DNA of 23,948 nucleotides from VMCP01 sp964492925 (GTDB lineage: Bacteria; Bacteroidota; Bacteroidia; NS11-12g; UBA955): positions 1 through 23,948 of the forward strand of contig CAZBMF010000033.1 of NCBI GenBank assembly GCA_964492925.1, given 5' to 3'. Made by a program: the position numbers and the translations under genes. Shown in pieces: positions 6,526 through 13,687 of this stretch. The stretch's first letter is position 1; the number at the start of each line of letters is the position of its first letter. The notes below the pieces were generated by a model. That model made no database searches. It saw only the letters and a list, made by a program, of their open reading frames with translations, and was not told the DNA's origin.

Positions 6526-7596
6526 ATGCTTTCTAAACTCGAAGCCGTTTACGCACATTATAAAGAAATTGAACTTCTACTAAGCAGCCCTGAAATAGCT
6601 GCAGATATGAAGCGATTTACAAAATTAAACAAGGAATATAAAGACCTTGAATCCATTGTGGAATCGTATTTCGAGTACAAAAAAATTACGGAAGGCATCT
6701 CCGAAGCCCGCGAAATCCTTAAAAATGAAAAAGATAAGGAAATGCGCGACATGGCTAAAGAAGAACTTGAATCATTAGAATCCAAACTTCCATCCCTCGA
6801 AGAAAAAATTCGCTTTCAAATGCTTCCCAAAGATCCGGAAGATGCAAAGCCTTGTGTAATTGAAATACGTTCAGGCACTGGAGGCGACGAAGCCTCTATC
6901 TTTGCTGGTGATCTTTACCGCATGTACCAACGCTACTGCGATAGAAAAGGTTGGAAAACCGAAATTGCTGAAGAAATGGAGGGATCAATGGGCGGTTACT
7001 CCAAAATTGTGATGGAAGTGAATGAACCTGGTGCCTATGGAGAACTCAAATATGAAAGCGGTGTGCACCGTGTACAAAGAGTTCCTGCCACAGAAAGCCA
7101 AGGACGAATTCATACATCCGCCGCATCTGTTGTGGTAATGCCTGAAGCTGAAGAAGTTGACTTTGTTTTAAAAGAATCTGATGTAAAAATGGAAACCGCG
7201 CGAAGTGGCGGAGCTGGTGGTCAAAATGTAAACAAAGTTGAAACCAAAGTAATGCTTACCCACATCCCTACAGGAATGGTAGTGGTTTGTCAAACTGAAC
7301 GTAACCAGCTGGGCAACAGAGAGAAAGCCATGAAAATGCTTCGCAACAGGTTGTATGAAATTGAGTTGAACAAACATCTAGACGCCATTGCTTCAAGAAG
7401 GAAAACCCTTGTATCTACAGGTGATAGAAGTGCCAAAGTGAGAACCTATAATTATCCGCAAGGTCGTGTTACCGATCATAGAATCGGCTTAACCCTGTAC
7501 AACCTTCCTGCAATAATGAATGGTGATATCGATGAAATTTTACAAGCCTTGATGGTTGCAGAAAATGCCGAACGATTAAAAGCCGAAAGCGTGTAA
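6526..7596 (+). CDS. prfA: Peptide chain release factor 1
   Basis: The 356-residue class I release factor has an N-terminal coiled region (1-100) and then the core beginning DPEDAKPCVIEIRSGTGGDE. The codon-recognition tripeptide is P187-A188-T189 (RVPATESQGRIHTSA), the RF1 type that reads UAA and UAG, not the SPF of RF2. The GGQ motif at 231-233 (SGGAGGQNVNKVE) inserts into the peptidyl-transferase centre to hydrolyse peptidyl-tRNA. Length is normal for RF1. The ATG at 6526 fits the family start (MLSKLEAVYAHYKEIE) and sits just behind a TAnnTTTG box. prfA converges on lpxH with only 15 bp between the stops. The product should be a target of PrmC methylation at the GGQ glutamine. Confidence 0.97.
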   Translation: MLSKLEAVYAHYKEIELLLSSPEIAADMKRFTKLNKEYKDLESIVESYFEYKKITEGISEAREILKNEKDKEMRDMAKEELESLESKLPSLEEKIRFQMLPKDPEDAKPCVIEIRSGTGGDEASIFAGDLYRMYQRYCDRKGWKTEIAEEMEGSMGGYSKIVMEVNEPGAYGELKYESGVHRVQRVPATESQGRIHTSAASVVVMPEAEEVDFVLKESDVKMETARSGGAGGQNVNKVETKVMLTHIPTGMVVVCQTERNQLGNREKAMKMLRNRLYEIELNKHLDAIASRRKTLVSTGDRSAKVRTYNYPQGRVTDHRIGLTLYNLPAIMNGDIDEILQALMVAENAERLKAESV

Positions 7597-7611
7597 AAAA
7601 ATATCGTAAAA

Positions 7612-8376
7612 TTATAAATCGTGGAACACCAATTCTGTTCCATCAAATTTTGCGTAGCCTCCACCCGAAAACCACTCTCCCAAATTCAAATATCTCGATT
7701 TTCGACGAGAATCGTTTTGAATTGCACTTTCTGAATTTTGCAATTCCACATTGATTTTCAAATGTCTATGGCCAAAAATGAAAAAATCTATCGCCTGAGA
7801 TTTCAATATTTCCAAACAATGTTGGGTTAAGTACTCATTTTTATCTCCCTGATAGATGTTTTCAGACGCTGGTTGCGACATTCTACTTTTTTTGCTAAAC
7901 CCAGTTGCCAATTTAAAACCAAAATTCGGATGTAACCTTTCGAACAAAAATTGATTGATAGGAGAGAGGAAAATTTTTTTGAGAAATTTATAACTTTTGT
8001 CGCCTGGACCTAATCCGTCACCATGATGTAGGTAAAAAGTTTTATCACCAAATTTTTTCACCATGGGTTCACGAAAAATGACAACACCGCATTCTTCTTC
8101 CAAATATGATCTCATCCATAAATCATGATTTCCAACGCAAACGAAAATTTTGATGCCTTTATCGGTGAGTTCCGCAAGTTTTCCCAAAAATCGAACATAA
8201 CCACGTGGAACAACCGATTTATATTCAAACCAAAAATCAAACAAATCACCCAATAAATATATTTCTTCCGCGTCCGGGGAAATTTTTTCGAGCCAATCAA
8301 CTATCTTCTTTTCACGCACACGTGAAACTTCACCAGCCGGCATTCCTAAATGAAAATCGCTTGCAAAGTATACCAT
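7612..8376 (-). CDS. lpxH: UDP-2,3-diacylglucosamine diphosphatase-type metallophosphoesterase
   Basis: This 254-residue calcineurin-like phosphoesterase shows all the metal-binding motifs in order: SDFHLG (D7, H9), GDLFDFW (D44), GNHD (N83, H84), HHGDGLGPGDK (H118) and GHRH (H203, H205). LpxH removes UMP from UDP-2,3-diacylglucosamine to give lipid X, a step of lipid A synthesis at the inner membrane. The LFDFWFEYK and YKFLKKIF regions are the kind seen in LpxH rather than generic phosphoesterases; an LpxH-like paralogue of other specificity cannot be ruled out. The gene follows pheS in the same direction across an 87-bp gap filled by repeat module 4. No promoter box is seen directly upstream, so co-transcription with pheS is likely. 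Confidence 0.85.
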   Translation of the reverse strand: MVYFASDFHLGMPAGEVSRVREKKIVDWLEKISPDAEEIYLLGDLFDFWFEYKSVVPRGYVRFLGKLAELTDKGIKIFVCVGNHDLWMRSYLEEECGVVIFREPMVKKFGDKTFYLHHGDGLGPGDKSYKFLKKIFLSPINQFLFERLHPNFGFKLATGFSKKSRMSQPASENIYQGDKNEYLTQHCLEILKSQAIDFFIFGHRHLKINVELQNSESAIQNDSRRKSRYLNLGEWFSGGGYAKFDGTELVFHDL

Positions 8377-8387
8377 GTTTTAATTTA

Positions 8388-8450
8388 TAGTTGAAAGTTT
8401 AATGTTGAGAGTACCGTCTAATCTTTCTAATCCGTCTAATCTTTCTAATC
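8388..8450. repeat. Composite repeat module 4 (pheS-lpxH gap)
   Basis: A short A part with heptamers such as AGTTGAA, AGTTTAA and TGTTGAG (8388-8411) is followed by two B units CGTCTAATCTTTCTAATC (8415-8450). Order and orientation are the same as in modules 1-3, and like module 3 it sits between two co-directional minus-strand genes. Confidence 0.8.
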
Positions 8451-8463
8451 TATATAGCCCTTC

Positions 8464-9474
8464 TTAAATCCCCCTAAATTGCGACAACATCCTCACATCA
8501 TTAACAAAGAGGTCTCTAATGTCGTGAATACCATATTTAAGCATTGTAATGCGGTCTATACCCATTCCAAAGGCAAAACCAGTATAAACCTCAGGATCTA
8601 TATTACATGCTTTTAAAACGTTTGGATGAACCATTCCACATCCCAATACCTCTAACCATCCAGTTCCTTTGGTTAAACGTTTATTTTCTTCAGTATCCGT
8701 TCCTGCCCAGATATCCATTTCTGCACTTGGTTCAGTAAAAGGAAAATAACTAGATCTAAACCTAATTTTTGTTCCTTCCCCAAAAAACTGCTGCACGAAA
8801 TAATATAACGTTTGTTTCAAATCAGCAAAAGTCACATTTTTATCTACGTACAAACCTTCAATCTGATGAAAGAAACAATTACTTCTTGAACTAACCGCTT
8901 CATTTCTATAAACCCTTCCTGGCATTACCAATCGGAATGGAGGCTCGTTGCGTTCCATTTCTCTAATTTGTACACTACTAGTATGGGTTCTCAAAACATG
9001 CTCACCAATAAAAAAGGTATCTTGCATATCTCTGGCTGGATGATCTTCAGCAAAATTTAATGCACCAAAGTTATGATGGTCATCTTCAATTTCTGGACCT
9101 TCCGCCAAATCAAATCCAAGAGAATGAAAAATTTCTACTAATTCATTTTCAACTATTTTCAAAGGGTGAAAACTGCCTAATTGATTTTGATAAACAGGTA
9201 AAGAAATATCAAATTTACCAGATAAGTCATCAACTGAATTCTCAAAGGATTCTTTGTGTTCATTAAACTTTCCTTCTGCCAATGCTTTTAACACATTCAA
9301 CGGTTTACCAATATCCTTTTTCTCAATTCCTGGCAATTCCTTGAAGGTATCAAACAATTCAGAGATACTTCCTTTACGACTTAAAAATTGCAATCTAAAC
9401 AACTCCAAAGATTCTGGGGTCTCAATAATAAATTGTTCAACTTCTTTTGTGATGTCTTGTATTCTCTGAATCAT
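8464..9474 (-). CDS. pheS: Phenylalanyl-tRNA synthetase alpha subunit
   Basis: PheS forms an (alpha-beta)2 enzyme with PheT that charges tRNA-Phe. The N-terminal coiled coil (about 1-80) with LEAFR-like and RKGSISELFDTFKELP sequence is followed by the class II catalytic core. HTSSVQIREM and RVYRNEAVSSRSNCFFHQIEGLYVDK carry motif 2, and FAFGMGIDRITMLKYGIHDIRDLF carries motif 3. I chose the ATG at 9474 (MIQRIQDITKEVEQF, 336 residues). It gives the normal family N-terminus, and a TAGATTTG box ends 5 nt upstream. An in-frame ATG at 9492 would add six residues (MIRFAF) encoded by that box. pheT is not in the window. lpxH follows. Confidence 0.96.
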   Translation of the reverse strand: MIQRIQDITKEVEQFIIETPESLELFRLQFLSRKGSISELFDTFKELPGIEKKDIGKPLNVLKALAEGKFNEHKESFENSVDDLSGKFDISLPVYQNQLGSFHPLKIVENELVEIFHSLGFDLAEGPEIEDDHHNFGALNFAEDHPARDMQDTFFIGEHVLRTHTSSVQIREMERNEPPFRLVMPGRVYRNEAVSSRSNCFFHQIEGLYVDKNVTFADLKQTLYYFVQQFFGEGTKIRFRSSYFPFTEPSAEMDIWAGTDTEENKRLTKGTGWLEVLGCGMVHPNVLKACNIDPEVYTGFAFGMGIDRITMLKYGIHDIRDLFVNDVRMLSQFRGI

Positions 9475-9479
9475 AAATG

Positions 9480-9487
9480 CAAATCTA
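9480..9487 (-). promoter_or_regulatory. Putative -7 promoter element of pheS (TAGATTTG on minus strand)
   Basis: TAGATTTG on the minus strand ends 5 nt before the preferred pheS ATG. A TTTA 20 bp upstream is a weak -33 candidate. The box overlaps codons of the alternative upstream start, which argues for the downstream ATG and a leaderless mRNA. Confidence 0.5.
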
Positions 9488-9854
9488 ATCATCTCCTTTG
9501 ATGATTGTAAATTTTTCTATTGTTGGTTTTCCCCAGCCCTAAGTATTAATTAATACCTTTCATTTAAAATTATTATTAAGTATATATTATAGCTGTGTGG
9601 ATATGAGGATAAGTTTTATTTATTGTATTTTTTTGTATTTTATTATTTAATTAATCCCTTTATTTATAGGGTTTTAGTCTTATTTATTGGTGCTGTTTTG
9701 TTTTGTTATTTTTTCTGATTTTTATACATCATCAGGGGAGGGTAGAGGGTATAGATGCTCAGTAATTCACACTGTTTTATTTTATGAATTTAGGGATCAT
9801 TTTATTTAACAATAATTTTATATTATCCTATACTTTTTACTACGATATTCTATA
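9488..9854. other. AT-rich intergenic region
   Basis: This gap of about 365 bp lies between the pheS promoter and the stop of the Ig-like lipoprotein gene. It is very AT-rich, T-rich on the plus strand around 9605-9720, and contains one DnaA-box-like 9-mer TGTGGATAT at 9596-9604. I see no ORF with coding character, no tRNA and no clear hairpin terminator for the upstream operon. Confidence 0.6.
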
Positions 9855-11309
9855 TTATTCCACAATAATTATATTGTCTAATTTGCTATTCACTGATGTT
9901 TCATTCATATAATCAATGATTTTCTCATACTCAATACTTCCCTTTGTTGCTATGGTTTCCTTGAGATTTGATTTTGTATCGATTTCCCCGTTATCATTGA
10001 GGTCCTGCCATATAATATATTTATAATTTCCAGCTGCTAAATAAAGGTCTGTAGTTTCAATTGATATATTTTCTATCGCTGTGGTTTTACCTTCCAGTAA
10101 AAGTTTAATTTTTAATTGATTTATTTTATTTTTATTTTTTAAAGTGGTTTTACCTAATTTAATTTTTATCTTTTTGATGATACTATCTCTCTTATTTGGA
10201 TTATTCAAATAATTTTGGGTTTTACTTTTTATCGTATTTTCATATTTTTCAATATCGCTACCATTATAAATACTGGTATTTGTGTTTATTTGTTTTTTAA
10301 TGGATTTGATTTCTATATTGTTTTTTAATACGATTTCTTTGTTTTGAATTTTATTAATATAATTTCCTAAATTAAATTCATAAAGAATTACAGTATCTTT
10401 TTCAAATAGTCCAATTTTGATCTCTGTTTTGTTACTTGGTTTTATATCAATTTTTGCATCTATGAATTTTACTTCACTAAAGGTTTGTTTTAATTGATTT
10501 TCTAAATAGGTTGTATCGAAGGTATGAATAATCATACTATCAGAATGTTCAAGGAAATATAGTTCTTCTTTTCTTTTTTCTTTTTGTATGAAATATCTTG
10601 GTACTTGAGTATATATAGAAATACCTTCTTTGTGCAGATGTGATTTTTTTATTTCCTTTAAGCTGCTTGGATATAAATAATAATTGGTTGTATCCTTAAT
10701 ACTGTCGTTTGGATTGTATAATTCATTTGTTTGGATCAATTGTATATTGTAATCTTCATTATTGTCGTATTTGTCGTTATTATTGATATCGTTAAACGTA
10801 TATATATATTGTGATTGTTTTTTTAATCCTTCTATTCCTATTTTTCCTTTCTTGGTGTTATCTCCATAATATAGAAATGAATCGATGATAGCGTATGATT
10901 TTATTTTATCCTTGGTTGGATTTAAGCTTTTATAATTGAATATATATTTGGAGCTATCGTTACCCAGAATGATGGAAGCATATCTTCCGGGATTATTTTC
11001 ATTGACGTCGGTTATTACATCACTAAGGGATATTGAATTTGTTTCTTTTGGAATATAGAACCAAAGAGTATTTCTATGTTTATTTAACTCAGTATTTTTT
11101 TTATTGGTAATAGGTGAAAGAATAACGCTTCCTTTTGTATTGATATTCTCATCAAAAATGAGTGTGATTTTTTTAAGGTTATTTTCTTTCTGTATTTTGG
11201 TCTTTAATATAATAGGTGCATTTATGTCTTTATCTCCACCTGTTGGTCCAACTGGATTGGCACAATGTATAAATATAATGGTGCTTAATACGTAGAATAT
11301 TTTTTTCAT
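9855..11309 (-). CDS. Ig-like (SbsA-type) domain lipoprotein
   Basis: This encodes 484 residues. A short signal peptide ends at Cys16 and is followed by ANPVGPTGGDKDINAP, the hallmark N-terminus of Bacteroidota Ig-like lipoproteins ('CAN..sPsGG.kD..pP'). A SbsA-type Ig-like domain is expected next (about 30-110, ITLIFDENINTKGSVILSP). Two segments resemble the family's calcium-like loops: YIYTFNDINNNDKYDNNEDY (about 168-187) and YKYIIWQDLNDNGEIDT near the C-terminus. It is probably an outer-membrane or periplasmic lipoprotein of unknown role. The lipobox is odd: the residues before Cys are F-I-H, without the usual small residue at -1. The gene is extremely AT-rich and Lys/Asn/Ile-heavy compared with pheS or prfA. 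Its ATG overlaps the mnmG stop (ATGA), so translation is probably coupled to mnmG. Confidence 0.85.
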   Translation of the reverse strand: MKKIFYVLSTIIFIHCANPVGPTGGDKDINAPIILKTKIQKENNLKKITLIFDENINTKGSVILSPITNKKNTELNKHRNTLWFYIPKETNSISLSDVITDVNENNPGRYASIILGNDSSKYIFNYKSLNPTKDKIKSYAIIDSFLYYGDNTKKGKIGIEGLKKQSQYIYTFNDINNNDKYDNNEDYNIQLIQTNELYNPNDSIKDTTNYYLYPSSLKEIKKSHLHKEGISIYTQVPRYFIQKEKRKEELYFLEHSDSMIIHTFDTTYLENQLKQTFSEVKFIDAKIDIKPSNKTEIKIGLFEKDTVILYEFNLGNYINKIQNKEIVLKNNIEIKSIKKQINTNTSIYNGSDIEKYENTIKSKTQNYLNNPNKRDSIIKKIKIKLGKTTLKNKNKINQLKIKLLLEGKTTAIENISIETTDLYLAAGNYKYIIWQDLNDNGEIDTKSNLKETIATKGSIEYEKIIDYMNETSVNSKLDNIIIVE

Positions 11310-13162
11310 CTTCCGAAATGTATGAGTAATACAGATATATCTGATGGTGAAACACCGCTGATTCTTTTAGCTTGTGCTATTGTACTAGGTTTAATTCTAT
11401 TTAATTTTTCTCTAGCTTCCATGCTCATTGATTGTAATTTGCTATAATCAAAATTTTGAGGGATTTTTATATTTTCCAATCGATTGAGTTTTTCTGCTTG
11501 TTCTTTTTCGCGTTCAATGTAAGTACTGTATTTTGTATATATTTCAGCACGTTGGATAGATTCTTGTTCGAATGTATCAATTTTTTGGAACGTAGGAATT
11601 TTTGAAATTTGGTCGATGGTTATTTCTGGTCTTAGTAATATTTTTTGACCTTTTGATTTTTCTATGATTGGAGATATAATATGGGGTAGGTATTCCTTTC
11701 CTTCATTTGGAGAAATACTCTCTGTATTTAATAAATGGGTTATTTCATTATACTCCTTTTCTATTTTTTCGAGTCTATCCATCCTATTTCTTGCGGCGAG
11801 TCCTATGTTATATCCAATTGGAGTAAGTCTTTCATCTGCATTATCTTGTCGGAGAGATATTCTATATTCAGCTCTTGAAGTGAACATTCTATATGGTTCC
11901 TCTGTACCTTTATTGATTAAGTCATCTATGAGTACACCTATATATGCTTGATCTCTTCCAAGCACGAGGGATTCTTTATCATGTGCTTTTGAGTGAGCGT
12001 TAATTCCAGCCATTAATCCTTGTGCAGCGGCCTCTTCATATCCTGTTGTACCATTAATTTGTCCAGCGAAAAATAAATTTTCAATGGCTTTTGTTTCTAA
12101 TGAAGGATATAATTGCGTTGGTTGAAAGAAATCATATTCAATTGCATAACCAGGTCTGAATACTTTAGCATTTTCAAATCCAGGTATTTGTTGCATGGCT
12201 CTGATTTGTACATCATCTGGTAGCGATGTGCTAAAACCGTTTACATATATTTCAATGGTGTTCCATCCTTCTGGTTCAACAAAGATTTGATGTCGTTCTC
12301 TTTCTGCAAAACGATTTATTTTATCTTCGATACTTGGACAGTATCTTGGACCTAATCCTTGGATGCTTCCATTGTACATTGGACTATCTTCAAATCCTTC
12401 TCTTAGTATCTCGTGTACTTTGTCGTTAGTATAGGTAATGTGACAACTTCTTTGTTTTGTTAGGGGTTGTGTTTCAGTTGAATACGAAAATTTGGATGGA
12501 TTTTCGTCACCGGCTTGTTCTTCCATTTTAGAGTAGTCTAATGATCTTCCATCTACTCTTGGAGGTGTTCCGGTTTTCATTCTGCCTGATACGAGTCCCA
12601 AAGATTCCAATTGTGCTGTGATACCTGTAGCACTTTTTTCTGCCATTCTTCCGCCGCCAAATTGCTTTCTACCTATATGTATGATTCCGTTTAAGAATGT
12701 TCCTGCTGTTAGAACCACTGTTTTTGATTGAAATATTGCTCCCATGCCACATTTAACTCCAGTGACCTTGCCTTTTTCTGTTGTAATTTCCATTACAGAA
12801 TCTTGAAAAAAGTCTACGTTTAAATTCTGTTCTAGGGCCAAACGCCATTCTTCAGAGAATCTCATACGGTCACTTTGAGCTCTAGGACTCCACATTGCAA
12901 TGCCTTTACTTCTGTTTAGCATACGAAATTGTATCATTGTTTTGTCGGTTATGATACCTGACATGCCTCCGAGTGCGTCTATTTCTCGGATAATTTGTCC
13001 TTTCGCTACTCCTCCCATTGCTGGATTGCAACTCATTTTGGCAATGGTTTCCATATTCATGGTTATGAGCAATACTTTACTTCCCATTTTAGCAGCGGCA
13101 TTTGCTGCCTCACAACCGGCATGTCCTGCACCAACTACTATTACATCGTACTTCTGATTCAT
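11306..13162 (-). CDS. mnmG: tRNA uridine-34 carboxymethylaminomethylation enzyme MnmG
   Basis: With MnmE, this FAD- and NADH-dependent enzyme installs the cmnm5 group on wobble U34 of certain tRNAs. The 618-residue product begins MNQKYDVIVVGAGHAGCEAA, the FAD-binding Rossmann motif (GAGHAG at 11-16). It contains SCNPAMGGVAKGQIIREIDA, the catalytic-cysteine region TGTPPRVDGRS, and RAEYRISLRQDNADERLTPIG. The C-terminal MnmE/tRNA-binding helical domain ends in RIKPSTIAQAKRISGVSPSDISVLL. I use the ATG at 13162; an in-frame GTG at 13174 would add four residues but lies inside the parS-like palindrome. A TATCTTTG box at 13195-13202 predicts a leader of about 25-30 nt that holds the parS-like site. 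The 3' end overlaps the lipoprotein start by ATGA. Confidence 0.97.
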   Translation of the reverse strand: MNQKYDVIVVGAGHAGCEAANAAAKMGSKVLLITMNMETIAKMSCNPAMGGVAKGQIIREIDALGGMSGIITDKTMIQFRMLNRSKGIAMWSPRAQSDRMRFSEEWRLALEQNLNVDFFQDSVMEITTEKGKVTGVKCGMGAIFQSKTVVLTAGTFLNGIIHIGRKQFGGGRMAEKSATGITAQLESLGLVSGRMKTGTPPRVDGRSLDYSKMEEQAGDENPSKFSYSTETQPLTKQRSCHITYTNDKVHEILREGFEDSPMYNGSIQGLGPRYCPSIEDKINRFAERERHQIFVEPEGWNTIEIYVNGFSTSLPDDVQIRAMQQIPGFENAKVFRPGYAIEYDFFQPTQLYPSLETKAIENLFFAGQINGTTGYEEAAAQGLMAGINAHSKAHDKESLVLGRDQAYIGVLIDDLINKGTEEPYRMFTSRAEYRISLRQDNADERLTPIGYNIGLAARNRMDRLEKIEKEYNEITHLLNTESISPNEGKEYLPHIISPIIEKSKGQKILLRPEITIDQISKIPTFQKIDTFEQESIQRAEIYTKYSTYIEREKEQAEKLNRLENIKIPQNFDYSKLQSMSMEAREKLNRIKPSTIAQAKRISGVSPSDISVLLIHFGR

Positions 13163-13166
13163 ATAC

Positions 13167-13182
13167 TGTTTCACGTGAAACG
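13167..13182. promoter_or_regulatory. parS-like ParB/Spo0J binding site
   Basis: TGTTTCACGTGAAACG matches 15 of 16 bases of the canonical chromosomal parS (TGTTTCACGTGAAACA), with a perfect 14-bp palindromic core. It lies 4 bp upstream of the mnmG ATG and downstream of its -7 box. gidA/mnmG regions are often origin-proximal and near parAB in other bacteria. parA and parB are not in this window. Confidence 0.82.
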
Positions 13183-13194
13183 TGTTATTTTTTA

Positions 13195-13202
13195 CAAAGA
13201 TA
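13195..13202 (-). promoter_or_regulatory. Putative -7 element of mnmG (TATCTTTG on minus strand)
   Basis: TATCTTTG on the minus strand matches TAnnTTTG. It lies in the 84-bp gap between ybeY and mnmG and ends 32 nt before the mnmG ATG. A TTTC about 19 bp upstream is a weak -33. The parS-like palindrome falls between this box and the ATG. Confidence 0.45.
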
Positions 13203-13246
13203 ATGAGAGGGTAGAGGCCCGAAAAATTTTATAAATGCACAGTTGT

Positions 13247-13684
13247 TCATTGTGATATACCCCTATAAATTTCAATGCTATGGTCTTCCGCGACGCGCAT
13301 TTTTTGGCTGTCCTTTTCAGTTTTATCCTTATAACCCATTAAATGTAGGACACCATGACATAAAACGCGTACCAATTCTATTTCAAAAGTGGTATTGTAT
13401 GTTGCAGCATTTTCTTGTATTCTCTCTATGGATATATATATTTCTCCATCGATGCTTGCTTCGGTATCAGATAAATCAAAAGTGATGATATCTGTATAAT
13501 CATCGTGCTGTAAATGACTTTGATTAATTTCATTTAATTCCTTATCGTTCATTAAAATATAGCTGATTTGAGATATGATATATCCTTCTTCTTTACTTAT
13601 TGCATCAATGGTTTGACGTATTTTTTTACGAAACGCTCCTGTAAGGGATTTTGTTTTTCCGTAGAATTGTATTTTTTCAGCCAT
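13247..13684 (-). CDS. ybeY: Endoribonuclease YbeY (rRNA maturation)
   Basis: This is a single-strand-specific metallo-RNase for 16S rRNA 3'-end maturation and ribosome quality control. The 145-residue length is normal. Visible family motifs are YILMNDKELNEINQSHLQHDDYTDIITFDL, IDGEIYISIERI and the zinc-site segment LVRVLCHGVLHLMGYKDKTEKD. The site reads H-GVL-H-LMGYK-D: the first two histidines are present, while the third His of the H-x3-H-x5-H motif seen in E. coli is Asp here. I believe this variant is common in Bacteroidota YbeY. The gene starts 3 bp after the stop of the preceding T9SS-cargo gene, so the two are probably co-transcribed. mnmG follows after 84 bp with its own promoter box. 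Confidence 0.93.
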   Translation of the reverse strand: MAEKIQFYGKTKSLTGAFRKKIRQTIDAISKEEGYIISQISYILMNDKELNEINQSHLQHDDYTDIITFDLSDTEASIDGEIYISIERIQENAATYNTTFEIELVRVLCHGVLHLMGYKDKTEKDSQKMRVAEDHSIEIYRGISQ

Positions 13685-13687
13685 AAT

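Noticed and set aside
9488..9854. Possible replication origin (AT-rich gap with TGTGGATAT at 9596, near mnmG and parS)
   Set aside because: Only one DnaA-box-like 9-mer is present and none matches TGTGGATAA exactly. A few lines counted by eye showed no GC-skew switch. A full-genome skew plot would settle it.
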